Shown here piece after piece: positions 47,998 through 58,209 of a stretch of 64,000 bases of DNA. The stretch is taken from the NCBI RefSeq assembly GCF_047675955.1, contig NC_132911.1:69225133-69289132 (forward strand), given 5' to 3'. Numbering within the stretch: position 1 is the stretch's first letter; the number at the start of each line of letters is the position of its first letter. The DNA is from Chlorocebus sabaeus. Its lineage: Eukaryota; Chordata; Mammalia; Primates; Cercopithecidae. A model generated the notes under the pieces. It had not been told where the DNA came from, did not search any database, and saw only the letters and a program-made list of their open reading frames with translations. A program made the translations under genes and the position numbers.

Positions 47998-49014
47998 TTA
48001 TATTTTGGCATGTTTTTGCAATGGCTGGTACCGGTTGTTCCTTTCCATGTTTAGTGCTTCCTTCAGGGTCTCTTGTAAGGCAGGCCTAGTGGTGACAAAA
48101 TCTCTAAGCATTTGCTTATCTGTAAAGGATTTTATTTCTCCTTCACTTATGAAACTTAGTTTGGCTGGATATAAAATTCTGGGTTTAAAATTCTTTTCTT
48201 TAAGAATGTTGAATATTGGCCCCCACTCTCTTCTGGCTTGAAGAGTTTCTGCCGAGAGATCTGCTGTTAGTCTGATGGGCTTCCCTTTGTGGGTAACCCG
48301 ACCTTTCTCTCTGGCTGCCCTGAAGATTTTTTCCTTCATTTCAACTTTGGTGAATCTGGCAATTATGTGTCTTGGAGTTGCTCTTCTCGAGGAGTATCTT
48401 TGTGGCGTTCTCTGTATTTCCTGGATTTGAATGTTGGCCTGCCCTACTAGGTTGGGGAAGTTCTCCTGGATGATATCCTGAAGAGTGTTTTCCAACTTGG
48501 TTCCATTTTCCCCCTCACTTTCAGGCACCCCAATCAGACGTAGATTTGGTCTTTTTACATAATCCCATACTTCTTGCAGGCTTTGTTCATTTCTTTTTCT
48601 TCTTTTTTCTTTTGGTTTCTCTTCTCGCTTCATTTCATTCATTTGATCCTCCATCGCTGACATTCTTTCTTCCAGTTGATCGAGACGGTTACTGAAGCTT
48701 GTGCATTTGTCACGTATTTCTCGTGCCATGGTTTTCGTCTCTTTCATTTCGTTTGTGAGCTTCTCTGCATTAATTACTCTAGCCATCAATTCTTCCACTT
48801 TTTTTTCAAGATTTTTAGTTTCTTTGCGCTGGGTGCGTAATTCCTCCTTTAGCTCTGAGAAATTTGATGGACTGAAGCCTTCTTCTCTCATCTCGTCGAA
48901 GTCATTCTCCGTCCAGCTTTGATCCGTTGCTGGCGATGAGCTGCGCTCCTTTGCCGGGGGAGATGCGCTCTTATTTTTTGAATTTCCAGCTTTTCTGCCC
49001 TGCTTTTTCCCCAT
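47998..49014 (-). CDS. L1 ORF1: L1 ORF1 RNA-binding chaperone, intact 338 codons
   Basis: An uninterrupted ATG-to-stop frame of the standard 338 residues. ORF1p is a trimeric single-strand RNA-binding protein that coats L1 RNA in cytoplasmic particles and is needed for retrotransposition. Residues 1-50 are basic and Ser/Pro-rich, with Ser-Pro at 18-19 and 27-28, positions that are phosphorylated in human ORF1p. About 52-153 is a heptad-rich coiled coil (LKEELR...LEKKVEELM...LDQLEERMSAMEDQMNEM). About 157-252 is the RRM-like core (NLRLIGVPE, TPRHIIARFTKVEMKEKI). About 264-323 is the C-terminal domain (REWGPIFNILKEKN). The coiled coil differs markedly from the youngest human L1s, as in older L1PA groups. 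It lies 63 bp upstream of ORF2. Expression would depend on the 5'UTR promoter. Confidence 0.93.
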   Translation of the reverse strand: MGKKQGRKAGNSKNKSASPPAKERSSSPATDQSWTENDFDEMREEGFSPSNFSELKEELRTQRKETKNLEKKVEELMARVINAEKLTNEMKETKTMAREIRDKCTSFSNRLDQLEERMSAMEDQMNEMKREEKPKEKRRKRNEQSLQEVWDYVKRPNLRLIGVPESEGENGTKLENTLQDIIQENFPNLVGQANIQIQEIQRTPQRYSSRRATPRHIIARFTKVEMKEKIFRAAREKGRVTHKGKPIRLTADLSAETLQARREWGPIFNILKEKNFKPRILYPAKLSFISEGEIKSFTDKQMLRDFVTTRPALQETLKEALNMERNNRYQPLQKHAKI

Positions 49015-50044
49015 CTTTGTGGTTTTATCTGCCTCTGGTCTTTGATGATGGTGATGTACTGATGGGGTTTTGGTGTAGGTGTCCTTCCTGTTTGATAGCT
49101 TTCCTTCTAACAGTCAGGATCCTCAGCTGTAGGTTGTAGCTGTAGGAGATTGCTTGAGGTCCACTCCAGACCCTGTTTGCCTGGGTATCAGCAGCAGAGG
49201 CTGCAGAAGATAGAATATTTCTGAACAGCGAGTGTACCTGTCTGATTCTTGCTTTGGAATCTTCCTCTCAGGGGTGTACTCCACCCTGTGAGGTGTGGGG
49301 TGTCAGACTGCCCCTAGTGGGGGATGTCTCCCAGTTAGGCTACTCAGGGGTCAGGGACCCACTTGAGCAGGGAGTCTGTCCCTTCTCAGATCTCAACCTC
49401 CGTGTTGGGAGATCCACTGCTCTCTTCAAAGCTGTCAGACAGAGTCGTTTGCGTCTGCAGAGCTGCTGCGTTTGTTATTATTTACTGTGCCCTGTCCCCA
49501 GAGGTGGAGTCTACAGAGACAGGCAGGTTTCCTTGAGCTGCTGTGAGCTCCACCCAGTTCGAGCTTCCCAGCAGCTTTGTTTACCTACTTAAGCCTCAGC
49601 AATGGCGGGCGCCCCTCCCCCAGCCTCGCTGCTGCCTTGCCGGTAGATCACAGACTGCTGTGCTAGCAATGAGGGAGGCTCCGTGGGTGTGGGACACTCC
49701 CGGCCAGGTGTGGGATATGATCTCCTGGTGTGCCTGTCTGCTTAAAGCGCAGTATTGGGGTGGGAGTTACCTGATTTTCCAGGTGTTGTGTGTCTCAGTT
49801 CCCCTGGCTAGGAAAAGGGATTCCCTTCCCCCTTGCGCTTTCCAGGTGAGGCAATGCCTCGCCCTGCTTCAGCTCTCGCTGGTCGGGCTGCAGCAGCTGA
49901 CCAGCACCGATCGTCTGGCACTCCCCAGTGAGATGAACCCAGTACCTCAGTTGAAAATGCAGAAATCGCCGGTCTTCTGTGTCGCTCGCGCTGGGAGTTG
50001 GAGACTGGAGCTGTTCCTATTCGGCCATCTTGCTCCGCCTCCCC
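49015..50044 (-). promoter_or_regulatory. L1PA 5'UTR with internal pol II promoter
   Basis: About 1.03 kb, GC- and CpG-richer than the surroundings. At its start the minus strand reads 'ggaggcggagcaagatggcc', including a YY1 site (50022-50032) known in L1 to position transcription start. L1 5'UTRs drive sense transcription and also carry an antisense promoter, which here would fire rightward on the plus strand into 50.07 kb and beyond. CpG decay suggests long silencing. Confidence 0.8.
49602..49646 (+). pseudogene. L1 antisense ORF0 start, stopped at codon 15
   Basis: In the antisense strand of the 5'UTR, at the location of the primate L1 ORF0, an ATG at 49602 begins MAGAPPPASLLPCR, and TAG follows at 49644-49646. 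The first residues match the ORF0 start as I remember it, but the frame is only 14 codons. A longer plus-strand frame (49543-50070, 175 codons) is in a different register and lacks support as a product. Confidence 0.6.
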
Positions 50045-50066
50045 TGGGAATCGGAAAGTGTGACTT

Positions 50067-50400
50067 ATAGTGAAAGGATGTACAGCAGGTCCCCTACTGT
50101 TTTCCTGTTTGACATCATTTCATTATAATGTTGATTAAAAAAAAAAAATTGGCTTCTTTATGTGTTTCACTCAAAGTCACAGTTTCCAAGAGCCTATTAA
50201 TGTAAGGACTTACTATACATCTATGCTTATCTTAATATAAACCAAGTATTTCCTAGGATTGAGTAAAATCAATGTTCCAAGAAAGACTTTGTTTAGCCCA
50301 TGGTTTTGTACTAACCCCTAAGAGGTTGCCAAATACTGTATATCTAGGAATAAGTGAACCCCTCTTTGAGAATTATGAATTTAATAAAATCAAGGCAGGA
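50067..50400. other. Anonymous AT-rich DNA
   Basis: The flank of the L1PA insertion. No feature recognised. Confidence 0.5.
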
Positions 50401-50960
50401 AGTGTTAGAAAAATAAGGAAATGTTCAACAGGGTGTTCCAATACAAAGTAAAATTATTCAGCCCAAGATTTTTTTAGATACCATTAATAATCAATTAAAA
50501 ATACAACAAAAAATAGATCCACCACAGGAGTATAAAATATATAAAACATCAACAAAGTAATTTAACATAAATTAAGAATCCTACATCTAGAAAAGTCTTA
50601 AGTCAATGAAAAGATGTTAATACTTAGGAATACACTATTATAAAGACATCCATACTTCCCAAATTAATTTATAGATTGAATATAATTTCAAAGTGCCTCA
50701 TCTCTCTGTTTTTTAAGAATTTGAACAAACAAAACTAAATGTCAAATGAAAAAAACAGAAAAGATTTTATAAGGAAAGTAATACAATAAATTTGCCTTGC
50801 CCAATATAAAATTATATTATACAGCTACACTGAACAAAAAAGCATGGCACATATGAAAGATCTGACAACAGGAATATCACAGATAGTTTTATATAACTGA
50901 AAAGTAGACACAGGCATTTGTCATGGTGAAACGCTATTCAATATTTGAAATGAAAATGCT
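50400..50960 (+). mobile_element. Old L1M fragment (ORF2 thumb/C-terminal trace)
   Basis: 'aaagacatccatacttcccaaattaatttatagattgaatataat' and 'aaatttgccttgcccaatataaaattatattatacagctacac' follow the L1 ORF2 coding trace downstream of the RT domain. It is in the same orientation as, and in order with, the fragment at 42.84-43.57 kb, so the two may be parts of one copy. Confidence 0.6.
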
Positions 50961-52004
50961 AAATTTATTGCTTCAAGGAAGCTTGATGTTGGTCAGATAC
51001 AGATTCCAAGTAGAGACCAGTGCTGACCTTATACAGAGTTCTGGGAAGCAAGGAGTTTAGAGGTGCATGGACTTCCAGATGCATGCATTAATCTATTTCA
51101 TCTGTAGAATCCCAAATAAGATGGTTGTTAATTGGTTGGCATACAAATTCACATCTGTTGACAAAGGCATTGAGTTCATCTCTGATTGGCTAACATTCAA
51201 AATCAAGGTGCTGACACTGATTGACTGGTTTGCAAAGCCTGTTCACTCAAGTTGCTATTGATGAATTGAACAACTTTAAAATTGGTTTTAGTGACTGTTT
51301 GTTTCCATTCCTACAGAACAATTAATCTTTTCCTAACTTTGCAGGAACTTTTATTTTGTTTCCCTTTCAGTCCTCATTCAGCCAAAGCTGCAGGAGAGAT
51401 TATTAGGATTGTTCGGATCCTCACAACAGGTGTTTATTCTTACTGCAGATAAAGCTTTGATTATTATGGACATCTGATTTTTAGTTTGAGAGGTATCAGT
51501 GTGAATTTTATCCTGCTTTTCCTTTAATCATTTGTGGAATCATTTATCAGGACAGTGACTGTTCAGAAGCATTTAAGATTCTGGGCAATAGACAATAAAC
51601 AACAGCGAGATGAATAAGCAGAAACAGATGATTTATATTTGAAAAAGAAATGAAGAGAGGATCCATCCTAAGAATTCCCTGTGCGTACGTGAAACAGCTA
51701 GATTGTTTTTCTTTATCTCAGCTATAGATTGTTTTCTCCCTTATAGCATTAATTCAGGTAACAGTGGTGTGGATTCCTGCCTGGTTAGCCAAAAGAAAAT
51801 TTATGAATATTTTAGTATCCATACATACTTTGGTTAAGAAATTTAAACTGATGTGTTAGACCTGCAGATCTGGGCTGTACTATTATTAGCTATGTCATAT
51901 GTCAGCTTGTATGAGGGAGTACATTTTTGATGACCTCTTTGAATTGTTTAACTGGTACATATATAGCCATCACCATCAGGAGTCTTTTCTTTTTTTCTTT
52001 TCTT
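50961..52004. other. Anonymous non-coding DNA
   Basis: Unrecognised. A 64-codon plus frame at 51067-51261 is not supported by any feature. Confidence 0.5.
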
Positions 52005-52007
52005 TTC

Positions 52008-52076
52008 TTTCCTTATTTTATTTTATTTTATTTTATTATTTTATTTTATTTTATTTATTTTATTTTATTTTATTTT
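52008..52076. repeat. (TTTTA)n pentanucleotide repeat (Alu tail)
   Basis: An imperfect TTTTA array that continues straight into the antisense AluY. It is the evolved poly-A tail of that copy and is likely to vary in length. Confidence 0.9.
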
Positions 52077-52360
52077 TTGAGACGGAGTCTCACTCTGTCG
52101 CCCAGGCTGGAGTGCAGCGGTGCGGTCTCGGCTCACTATAAGCTCCACCTCCCAGGTTCACGTCATTCTCCTGCCTCAGCCTGCGAGTAGCTGGGTCTAT
52201 AGGCGTCCGCCACCGCGCCTGGCTAATTTTTTTGTATTTTTTAGTAGAGACGGGTTTTCACCGTTTTAGCCAGGATGGTCCCGATCTCCTGACCACGTGA
52301 TCCGCCCTCCTTGGCTTCCCAAAGTGCTGGGATTACAGGCTTGAGCCACCGCGCCCGGCC
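52077..52360 (-). mobile_element. AluY element, antisense
   Basis: Full-length antisense body 'gagacggagtctcactctgtcgcc...' to 'gagccaccgcgcccggcc'. 'aagctccacctcccaggttcacg' and 'gccaggatggtcccgatctcctgacc' fit AluY. A short 'cttttc' occurs on both sides of element plus tail, but in T-rich DNA, so the TSD is uncertain. Confidence 0.88.
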
Positions 52361-53910
52361 CTTTTCAAAAAAACAACAACAAAATTCTATCCCGTTGGAC
52401 TTTTTGTAGAGAGAGATACATAGTCCATTGAGGATGTGTAGTCACATCCTTGAAATGGCTTGACTCTGGGATTAACAAACTGTGGTCTGCAAAGCAAACC
52501 AGATCACAGCTAAAAGTGGTTTCTACATTTTTAAAAGTTTGTAAGAAAAAGGAGGGGGAGGAGAAAGAATAGGAAAAAGAAAAGGAAGAGGAGGAAGAGA
52601 AGAAAGGAGCGAGAAGAAGAAATGACATAGACTATGTGGCTCACAAAACCGAAATTATTTACTGTCTTTCCTTTAAAGAAAATGTTTACCGCCTGGCCTA
52701 ACAGCCATCTTAATGCAAAGACATTTTATTTAAAGCTGGAGTTAAGCAAGTCATTGTTATTAATAAGAAGAACAAGGCAGACTAAATCAGAAGTGCAATA
52801 ACTTTAGTAGAGAAAAGTATGGCCAAAACCATAATAAACAAGTGTGTGCAAAGATGAGCATGGCATGGAAGACTCTTGCTCCAGTGGCCTTGAGGAGAAG
52901 CTTTCTACTTCATATGACCGTTGGCTTGCTCCAAGGTTCTTAACATCAGCTGTCAACCTTTTAGGATCATCTACCTCTGGAGACACTCTGGACAACATTC
53001 GCTGAGGATCACTAGTGGCTGTGACTTTCCAGATATGTTAAATTCCTTATCATTTTTCAGAAGAGTGGGAGTCATGAAAACAGGTAGATTTCTGAGTAAG
53101 GGGCAAAGCCTGGCATAATTTAAATGCATAGATAACTGTTTCAGTTAGATGGGCCCCATGTAACTGGATCAGTAAATTAGAAAGTCTTAAGTATGATACA
53201 TGATAGCATTTTAGTCATTGTGAGTATTGTGGTTTTTCAACAGGAGAAAATGCTTAAATGCATCCAGAAGAATAATTTACATATGCATAATCCATGGAGG
53301 AAGAAAACTGCATAAAATCTATTTGGAGGGAACCAAAGGGTTCTTCAGGCATGAAGCCAGTCCATGCTCTACCTCCACAGCTTTTCCAGATTAACTTAAC
53401 TACAGATGTAGCAGGAACTGGCTTATGTTTTGTGCTATCCTTCAAAAATGTCCCAATCGGGGCTTAATATTGTGGCAAGTTGGTCCCTATGTGATGTTTT
53501 GTTTCATGGAAGATTTTTTCAAGCATGTATTTGAAATTTCAAATGATGCTATCAGCTGATGACTCAGGTTTTGCCAGATGTTACTTTTATAAATCATACA
53601 ATCTAATCACTTCTAGAGCTTCTTTTTGGCAGGCTATATTCTTTGAATTTATGATAAGATCCTTGAACTTCTTCATGGACTTTTTTTTAATTTTTGTTGT
53701 CGATTTATATGAAGCTTTTTTTATAGAGATGGCACTCAATAGTTTGTTTAGAATGATGATTGTTAAGGTATTTCTATAGTATTTTAAAAGCATTTCTATA
53801 TTATGCATTTATCATTTATTTTAATAGTATGTTTAAAGTATTTTAGAAGATCTAGAGTATTCTATAGTAGCTTTTATAGTAACCTTTTTTCTATCTCTAC
53901 TTTTTTAAAA
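52361..53910. other. Anonymous DNA with a purine-rich tract
   Basis: A purine-only-like stretch (GGAGGAGAAAG-type) at 52540-52622. The rest is unrecognised. Several short frames on both strands lack features. Confidence 0.5.
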
Positions 53911-53914
53911 ACAG

Positions 53915-54040
53915 TTTTATTGAGGTTTAATTTATATTAAATTCACCTACTTTAAGTATACAATTCAATAACTTTAAGAAAATTTATTGAGGTGTACAAT
54001 TATTACCATAATCTAATTTTAGAACATTTCTGATAATGAG
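53915..54040 (+). mobile_element. Possible L1M 3'-end fragment
   Basis: 'ttttattgaggtttaatttata...aagtatacaattcaataac...ttattaccataatctaattttagaacattt' resembles a common ancient LINE motif ('gtacaattcagtgg...atctaattccagaacatt'). Weak. Confidence 0.35.
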
Positions 54041-54700
54041 TGTCTACTTTTTGACAGTGATCATTTTAGGGTAGTGTCATGGCATCTGTTCAGTAATGTA
54101 TTCATTGTTTATCATTTAAAAAGACTTAAGAAATTTTTTTAAACTACTCTTTTTCTTCAGCATTTTAAATAAAGAAATTATTTTAAAATAGACCAATTAG
54201 TAGTTTTATGTTTACTCTTCTATTTTAGTAATTTCATATGCCATAGAGAGGGCTGTACAGGTCAGCCATTTAAACAAGCTGGCTTCTGGTAAGGAATTGG
54301 ACTTTAAAAGAAAACAGGACTATTTAAAAATCAAGCCTGGTATCACCCTTTTTTATATTATAAATATGAGAACCCATCAACAAACAACATTAAGTCAGTA
54401 TTTGCTATTAGAGTATCTAACAATTCTACCCTGGATGTGGATACTTCTTGAATTACAGAAACATAATGATGACCTCCCCTTCACTGAATGATGGTTATAG
54501 AGTTGCTGGATTAACAGTGTTATACCAATGGATATACAAGGATATGGTAACAATAATTCATGATTTGTTAATCAACTAGTAGAAAAATGTTAGGTGGTTT
54601 CCAAGTAATCCATATTTCCCAACTGTGGTTACTTTAGATTCATAGGCTTAGTATAAGGTCTGAAGTTACTTTCACTAATTTAGTTGATGTCTGTAATTGT
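54041..54700. other. Anonymous AT-rich DNA
   Basis: No feature recognised before the ERV LTR. Confidence 0.5.
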
Positions 54701-55130
54701 TGTTCCAAGGTGAACAGGTCTACACAAATCTACCCCCAAAGACCAGGGTAGCTGAGAGGCTGAAGAAGGAGGCTGACAAATACAACCTCTTAGAAAGAAA
54801 ATATTTAATAGCGACTTATGAACCGAAGTTATATCTCTAGGTGCCACAAGACAGTGGATCCCCACATTCACCCTCCAGAAAATATCCTTCAGGCAGCAAG
54901 CTTTTAGGGTAAAATATGTGCAACTGGTCACATCTCAGATTTCTTGCCAAAATTTGTGACCACTGGGGAGGTTAAATAAATGTCTTTACAAAGGGTTATC
55001 TGTGCTACTGACATTGTCTTAAGACCTTGCTATAGAACACCTTGGTATGCATGAGTCAAGCATGGATCTTCATGGCAGTTTCGCTTCAAGATGTCGTCAC
55101 CATTGCCATGCAGCAGGCTGTTTTCCTACA
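54700..55130 (-). repeat. ERV-L-like 3' LTR
   Basis: The outer right end reads '...cagcaggctgttttcctaca', giving a TGTAGG start on the minus strand. Shared blocks with the right copy include 'ccctccagaaaatatccttcag', 'aagcttttagggtaaaa', 'gtcttaagaccttgc', 'gtatgcatgagtcaa' and 'gccatgca'. The left boundary is approximate. Just right of it the minus strand carries a purine-rich 'gaggagtggag', a plausible polypurine tract. Confidence 0.75.
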
Positions 55131-56424
55131 CTCCACTCCTCAAAACCAGCCTTTATAATCACAAGTGTCCACCTATTCGGTGATAGTTTCTGAGCCTAAA
55201 GGGAAGACATTTGATATTGCATAGCTTCAGCAACAGTGCATTGGCTCCATTGGAGGTAGATAACACAACAATAAAGGCAAAAACAGAACAGTAAACAATG
55301 CGTGAGTATAATACTTAAACCAAGAGGCAGCTTCTGTTACTAGGTGCCCCAGGACCCAAACCAGCTACAAAGCCAATCATTCAAAGTGGAGATTTGGTCT
55401 GAGAGATTAGTTATTTGTGTTTTTATATCAGTCATTAATTTAGTGATGTTATCTGATTCATCAGGAATATAAAGAAACAGTTGCTTCATAGGCAACATCT
55501 GGTTACAGTAGTGGCCAAATATAACAGCTAAGGATGAAAAGAAAGAAATTTAGTGTATTTGCAAAGGAAGATCTTCTCCATCTCTGAACATATGTTGATT
55601 GATTCATGTAGAGCAGTTATTAAAGAGACAGCTCTTGGCTTCTGTAAAGGGGCCATATAACATCTATGTTACCCAGGAGATGTCAGCAGTGGTTGTCAAA
55701 GTAATTTGGTTGACAGTACAACATATTAGAGAGCCCACCAGCATTCCACTGGCTAGACAAGTTCCTCTTGACCACTTACAGCAGGTGATCATGGGTCCCG
55801 TTCAATGGGATCAGTGGAGACCACTCTAATTGTCCAGGATATTCCCCACTCTCTGGCAGGAGTAATTTAAACAGTGTGGGGGTATTTACCATTTTAAGCC
55901 CCACTAGAGTATCCCCTTCCTTGGCAGTATGTTTGTTGCTGTCTTCATTCATAAAACACACTAGTTGTCAAACAGGTCTGGGAGCAAAGAAGTTGTCTCA
56001 GTTACACATACATAAACAGTGGTAGGCTTGGAGAAAGGTTGGCTCAACCAATCATATGGGGCAGACATCTCTTTGGCTGAACTTAAAGAAATAAGGACTG
56101 CAGATAAAAGAATCATTCACTCATACAAGGCAGGTTTCCCCAGTAAAGTTTGAATCTGTGCTTTCAACAGAACATTTTTCCTTTCAACCATGCTGCTTGG
56201 GGGTTATATGGGAAATGAAAGTGTCATGCTATATTGTGTTGCATGGACATCATGTCCAGCAAAGTGGGTCCCTCAGTTACTGTCAATGCACTGGGGGTAT
56301 CTATACATAGTACTAGAGCCTCTAACCCTTTAATAGTACTGGCTTGATTAGTTTGCTTAGGAGGAAAACCTTACAGCAGTCTAGTAGCAGTGTCCACATG
56401 GGTTAACACACATTTCCTTCCTTA

Positions 56425-56620
56425 CAGGGAGAGGTCCTATATAATCTAATTGCCAATCAGCTACAGGGAGGACACCCTTGTAAATGTGTCCTGCCTGATA
56501 TGGTCTATACCATGGACACAATTGATAACAAGGTAAACAGTCTGCAGCACCTGCCAGGAGGTCACTATCTTCTAGCTCAATCCTGCCCCCATGGGCAGGT
56601 CACTATCTTCTAGCTGAATC
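56425..56620 (-). pseudogene. ERV integrase remnant
   Basis: The minus-strand translation around 56425-56465 gives ADWQLDYIGPLPVRK, the neighbourhood of the first catalytic Asp of a retroviral integrase core. Preceding sequence is HHCC/linker-like but broken. A 38-bp tandem duplication lies within it (56559-56632). Confidence 0.7.
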
Positions 56621-56632
56621 CTGCCCCCATGG
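56559..56632. repeat. 38-bp tandem duplication in ERV internal region
   Basis: 'aggtcactatcttctagct' plus 'aatcctgcccccatggg' is present twice in direct tandem, with one or two mismatches. Confidence 0.9.
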
Positions 56633-56847
56633 CTATCTCCTAGCCTACTGTTGCACCTCTGTGGCCACTTTTGTTTTGTACCCAGGTCACTAGTTCAGCA
56701 ACCTGAGACAGCATGATGCTTCTAATTTTTGTTAGAGTGTCAGCTTCTATATTTCCTGGAACCAAGTCTTTTTATTGTGCAACCACATGAATGCAGTTAA
56801 ATCAGCTGCAGGGTGTTGCAGTTTCTCCCATATGCCTTGCCACATGT

Positions 56848-57150
56848 TCATGCCCCATACAGTTTGTGCAAAATCATCCACTTTTTTTGTTCCCATTGAG
56901 CTAGCCACATCGTCAGACCTTTGAATACAACCCAGCTATTAGTACAAAGAACCAAGGGCTGGGGCTCATGTGTGATTATTAACCAAGCAGCTCTCAACTC
57001 AGCCCACTGAATATTCTGATATTTATCTGTTTCATACCAGATCGTCTCAGTTTGTGGTTGTGTAGCAACAGCAGTCCAAATACAGGGGTTTTCCTGCTGG
57101 AGCCACCTGTATACCAAGCAATATCCTGGATGGGTGGCACTCCTTCTCAT
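56848..57150 (-). pseudogene. ERV RNase H remnant
   Basis: A 100-codon frame with 'NIQWAELRAAWLII', 'LVLCTNSWVVFKGLTMW' and 'AQWEQKKWMI'. This is the RNase H pattern with the catalytic Glu in 'WAEL', and Asn where the second catalytic Asp is expected in 'CTNSW'. The form is typical of ERV-L-like pol. The neighbours, RT to the right and integrase to the left, are in the expected order for a minus-strand pol. Confidence 0.85.
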
Positions 57151-57382
57151 ACTGTGTCAGGCATTGAGGTAAAAGCGGGTAACAGGGTGTCCTTTGGTTG
57201 TTCATATGTAACAGGGCCCAAGAGAGCATGCAGTTCTGGGCTTAAAGGACTGGTTGACAGAACACTTCATTGTTGCAAATAGGTGTGCCATTTATTCAAG
57301 GCAGGTGTTTGGGCTACAGTGGAGGTGGGTCATTTTAGCAATCTTTCTATTCATCTCTTGATTGGCAGACCCATTCTCATAG

Positions 57383-58173
57383 TCATTGAAAGAGTTTTTG
57401 TTCACATCCCACCTGCTGTAAAGCATTGTATTGCATCCCACCTGCTGCTAGGCCTTGTTCAATGGGAGAGTATCTGGTTTGGGCTCTTTTCCATAATTGT
57501 GACCAAAGTCCTAAAGGGACTGATTTACTGTAGTGTGATTGCTGCAAGGCCCAACTCACACCCTCAGGAGTAGCAGTAACCACTCAAAGTCCTAGCTGTA
57601 CCCTCTAAAGGGCATCTAAGGCCTGTGCTTGCTGTACCAGCACTTTTGCCTGTTCAAAGCTTCCTGCTGAGGCGTTTCTCAGGCCCGAGGTACTGCCCTT
57701 TCTCTGACAAGACCATATAGTGTTCTCAAACACTGGGCAAAGTGTGGGATGAATGCTCTCCAATAGCCCAAAAGACCCATAAATGTTTGGATTCCTTTTA
57801 CCATTTTAAAGTTGGAAATTGTTGGACTTTTTCAATTACTGCACCAGTAGCAAATAAGTCTTACTCGACCACCTAACCGCTAAAAATGTCACTGCGGGCC
57901 GTGTGTCCTGGATCATCTATGGATTGATTGCCCATCCCTATTCCTATAAATGAGCACACAATGCAGTAAGACTGCCTGTATCACTTTAAAATCTTCAGAA
58001 GTTAGCGTAATGCTACCAACATAATAAAACCAAGAAAGAAAAGACAGGGTTTTTGTTTTTTGCTTTTTGTTTTTCCTTTCAAAATGGCAGACAGTGCTAG
58101 TGCACCTCTCCCACTTGGAAGGACAGAGCAGTATGTGGTGATTCACACTGTGAACTTTTGTTCCAGGAACCAC
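57383..58173 (-). pseudogene. ERV reverse transcriptase remnant
   Basis: Two open pieces. The one at 57913-58173 has 'YYVGSITLTSEDF' where a YxDD active site is expected, so both catalytic Asp are lost. Its first residues, above about 58078, read into the L1 junction and a homopolymer. The one at 57383-57583 has 'LGLWSQLWKRAQTRYSPIEQGL', a thumb/connection signature. Stops and frameshifts separate them. Confidence 0.8.
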
Positions 58174-58177
58174 TTAC

Positions 58178-58178
58178 C

Positions 58179-58207
<29 letters not shown>
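58178..58207. repeat. A-run of about 27
   Basis: Long adenine homopolymer after 'aaccacttacc', inside the L1 5'UTR rather than at an element end. Confidence 0.85.

Positions 58208-58209
<2 letters not shown>

Larger units (their letters stand above)
43861..50066 (-). mobile_element. Full-length L1PA (about L1PA5-7) LINE-1
   Basis: A 6.18-kb minus-strand L1: 5'UTR (about 49015-50044), ORF1 (338 codons), a 63-bp spacer, ORF2 (1275-codon frame with three stops), 3'UTR and an A15 tail (T on the plus strand, 43873-43887). The perfect 14-bp TSD GGAAAGTGTGACTT lies at 43861-43874 and 50053-50066. The 5' end is complete, with a YY1-type 'caagatggccg'. The ORF1 coiled coil and 5'UTR differ from L1HS and suggest an older L1PA subfamily. 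L1 encodes the RNA-binding protein and endonuclease/reverse transcriptase for target-primed reverse transcription. This copy is not expected to jump by itself. Confidence 0.96.

Noticed and set aside
49543..50070. 175-codon plus-strand open frame across the L1 5'UTR
   Set aside because: It is antisense to the L1 5'UTR and in a different register from ORF0. It runs through the TSD into flank, and GC-rich antisense frames here are expected by chance.
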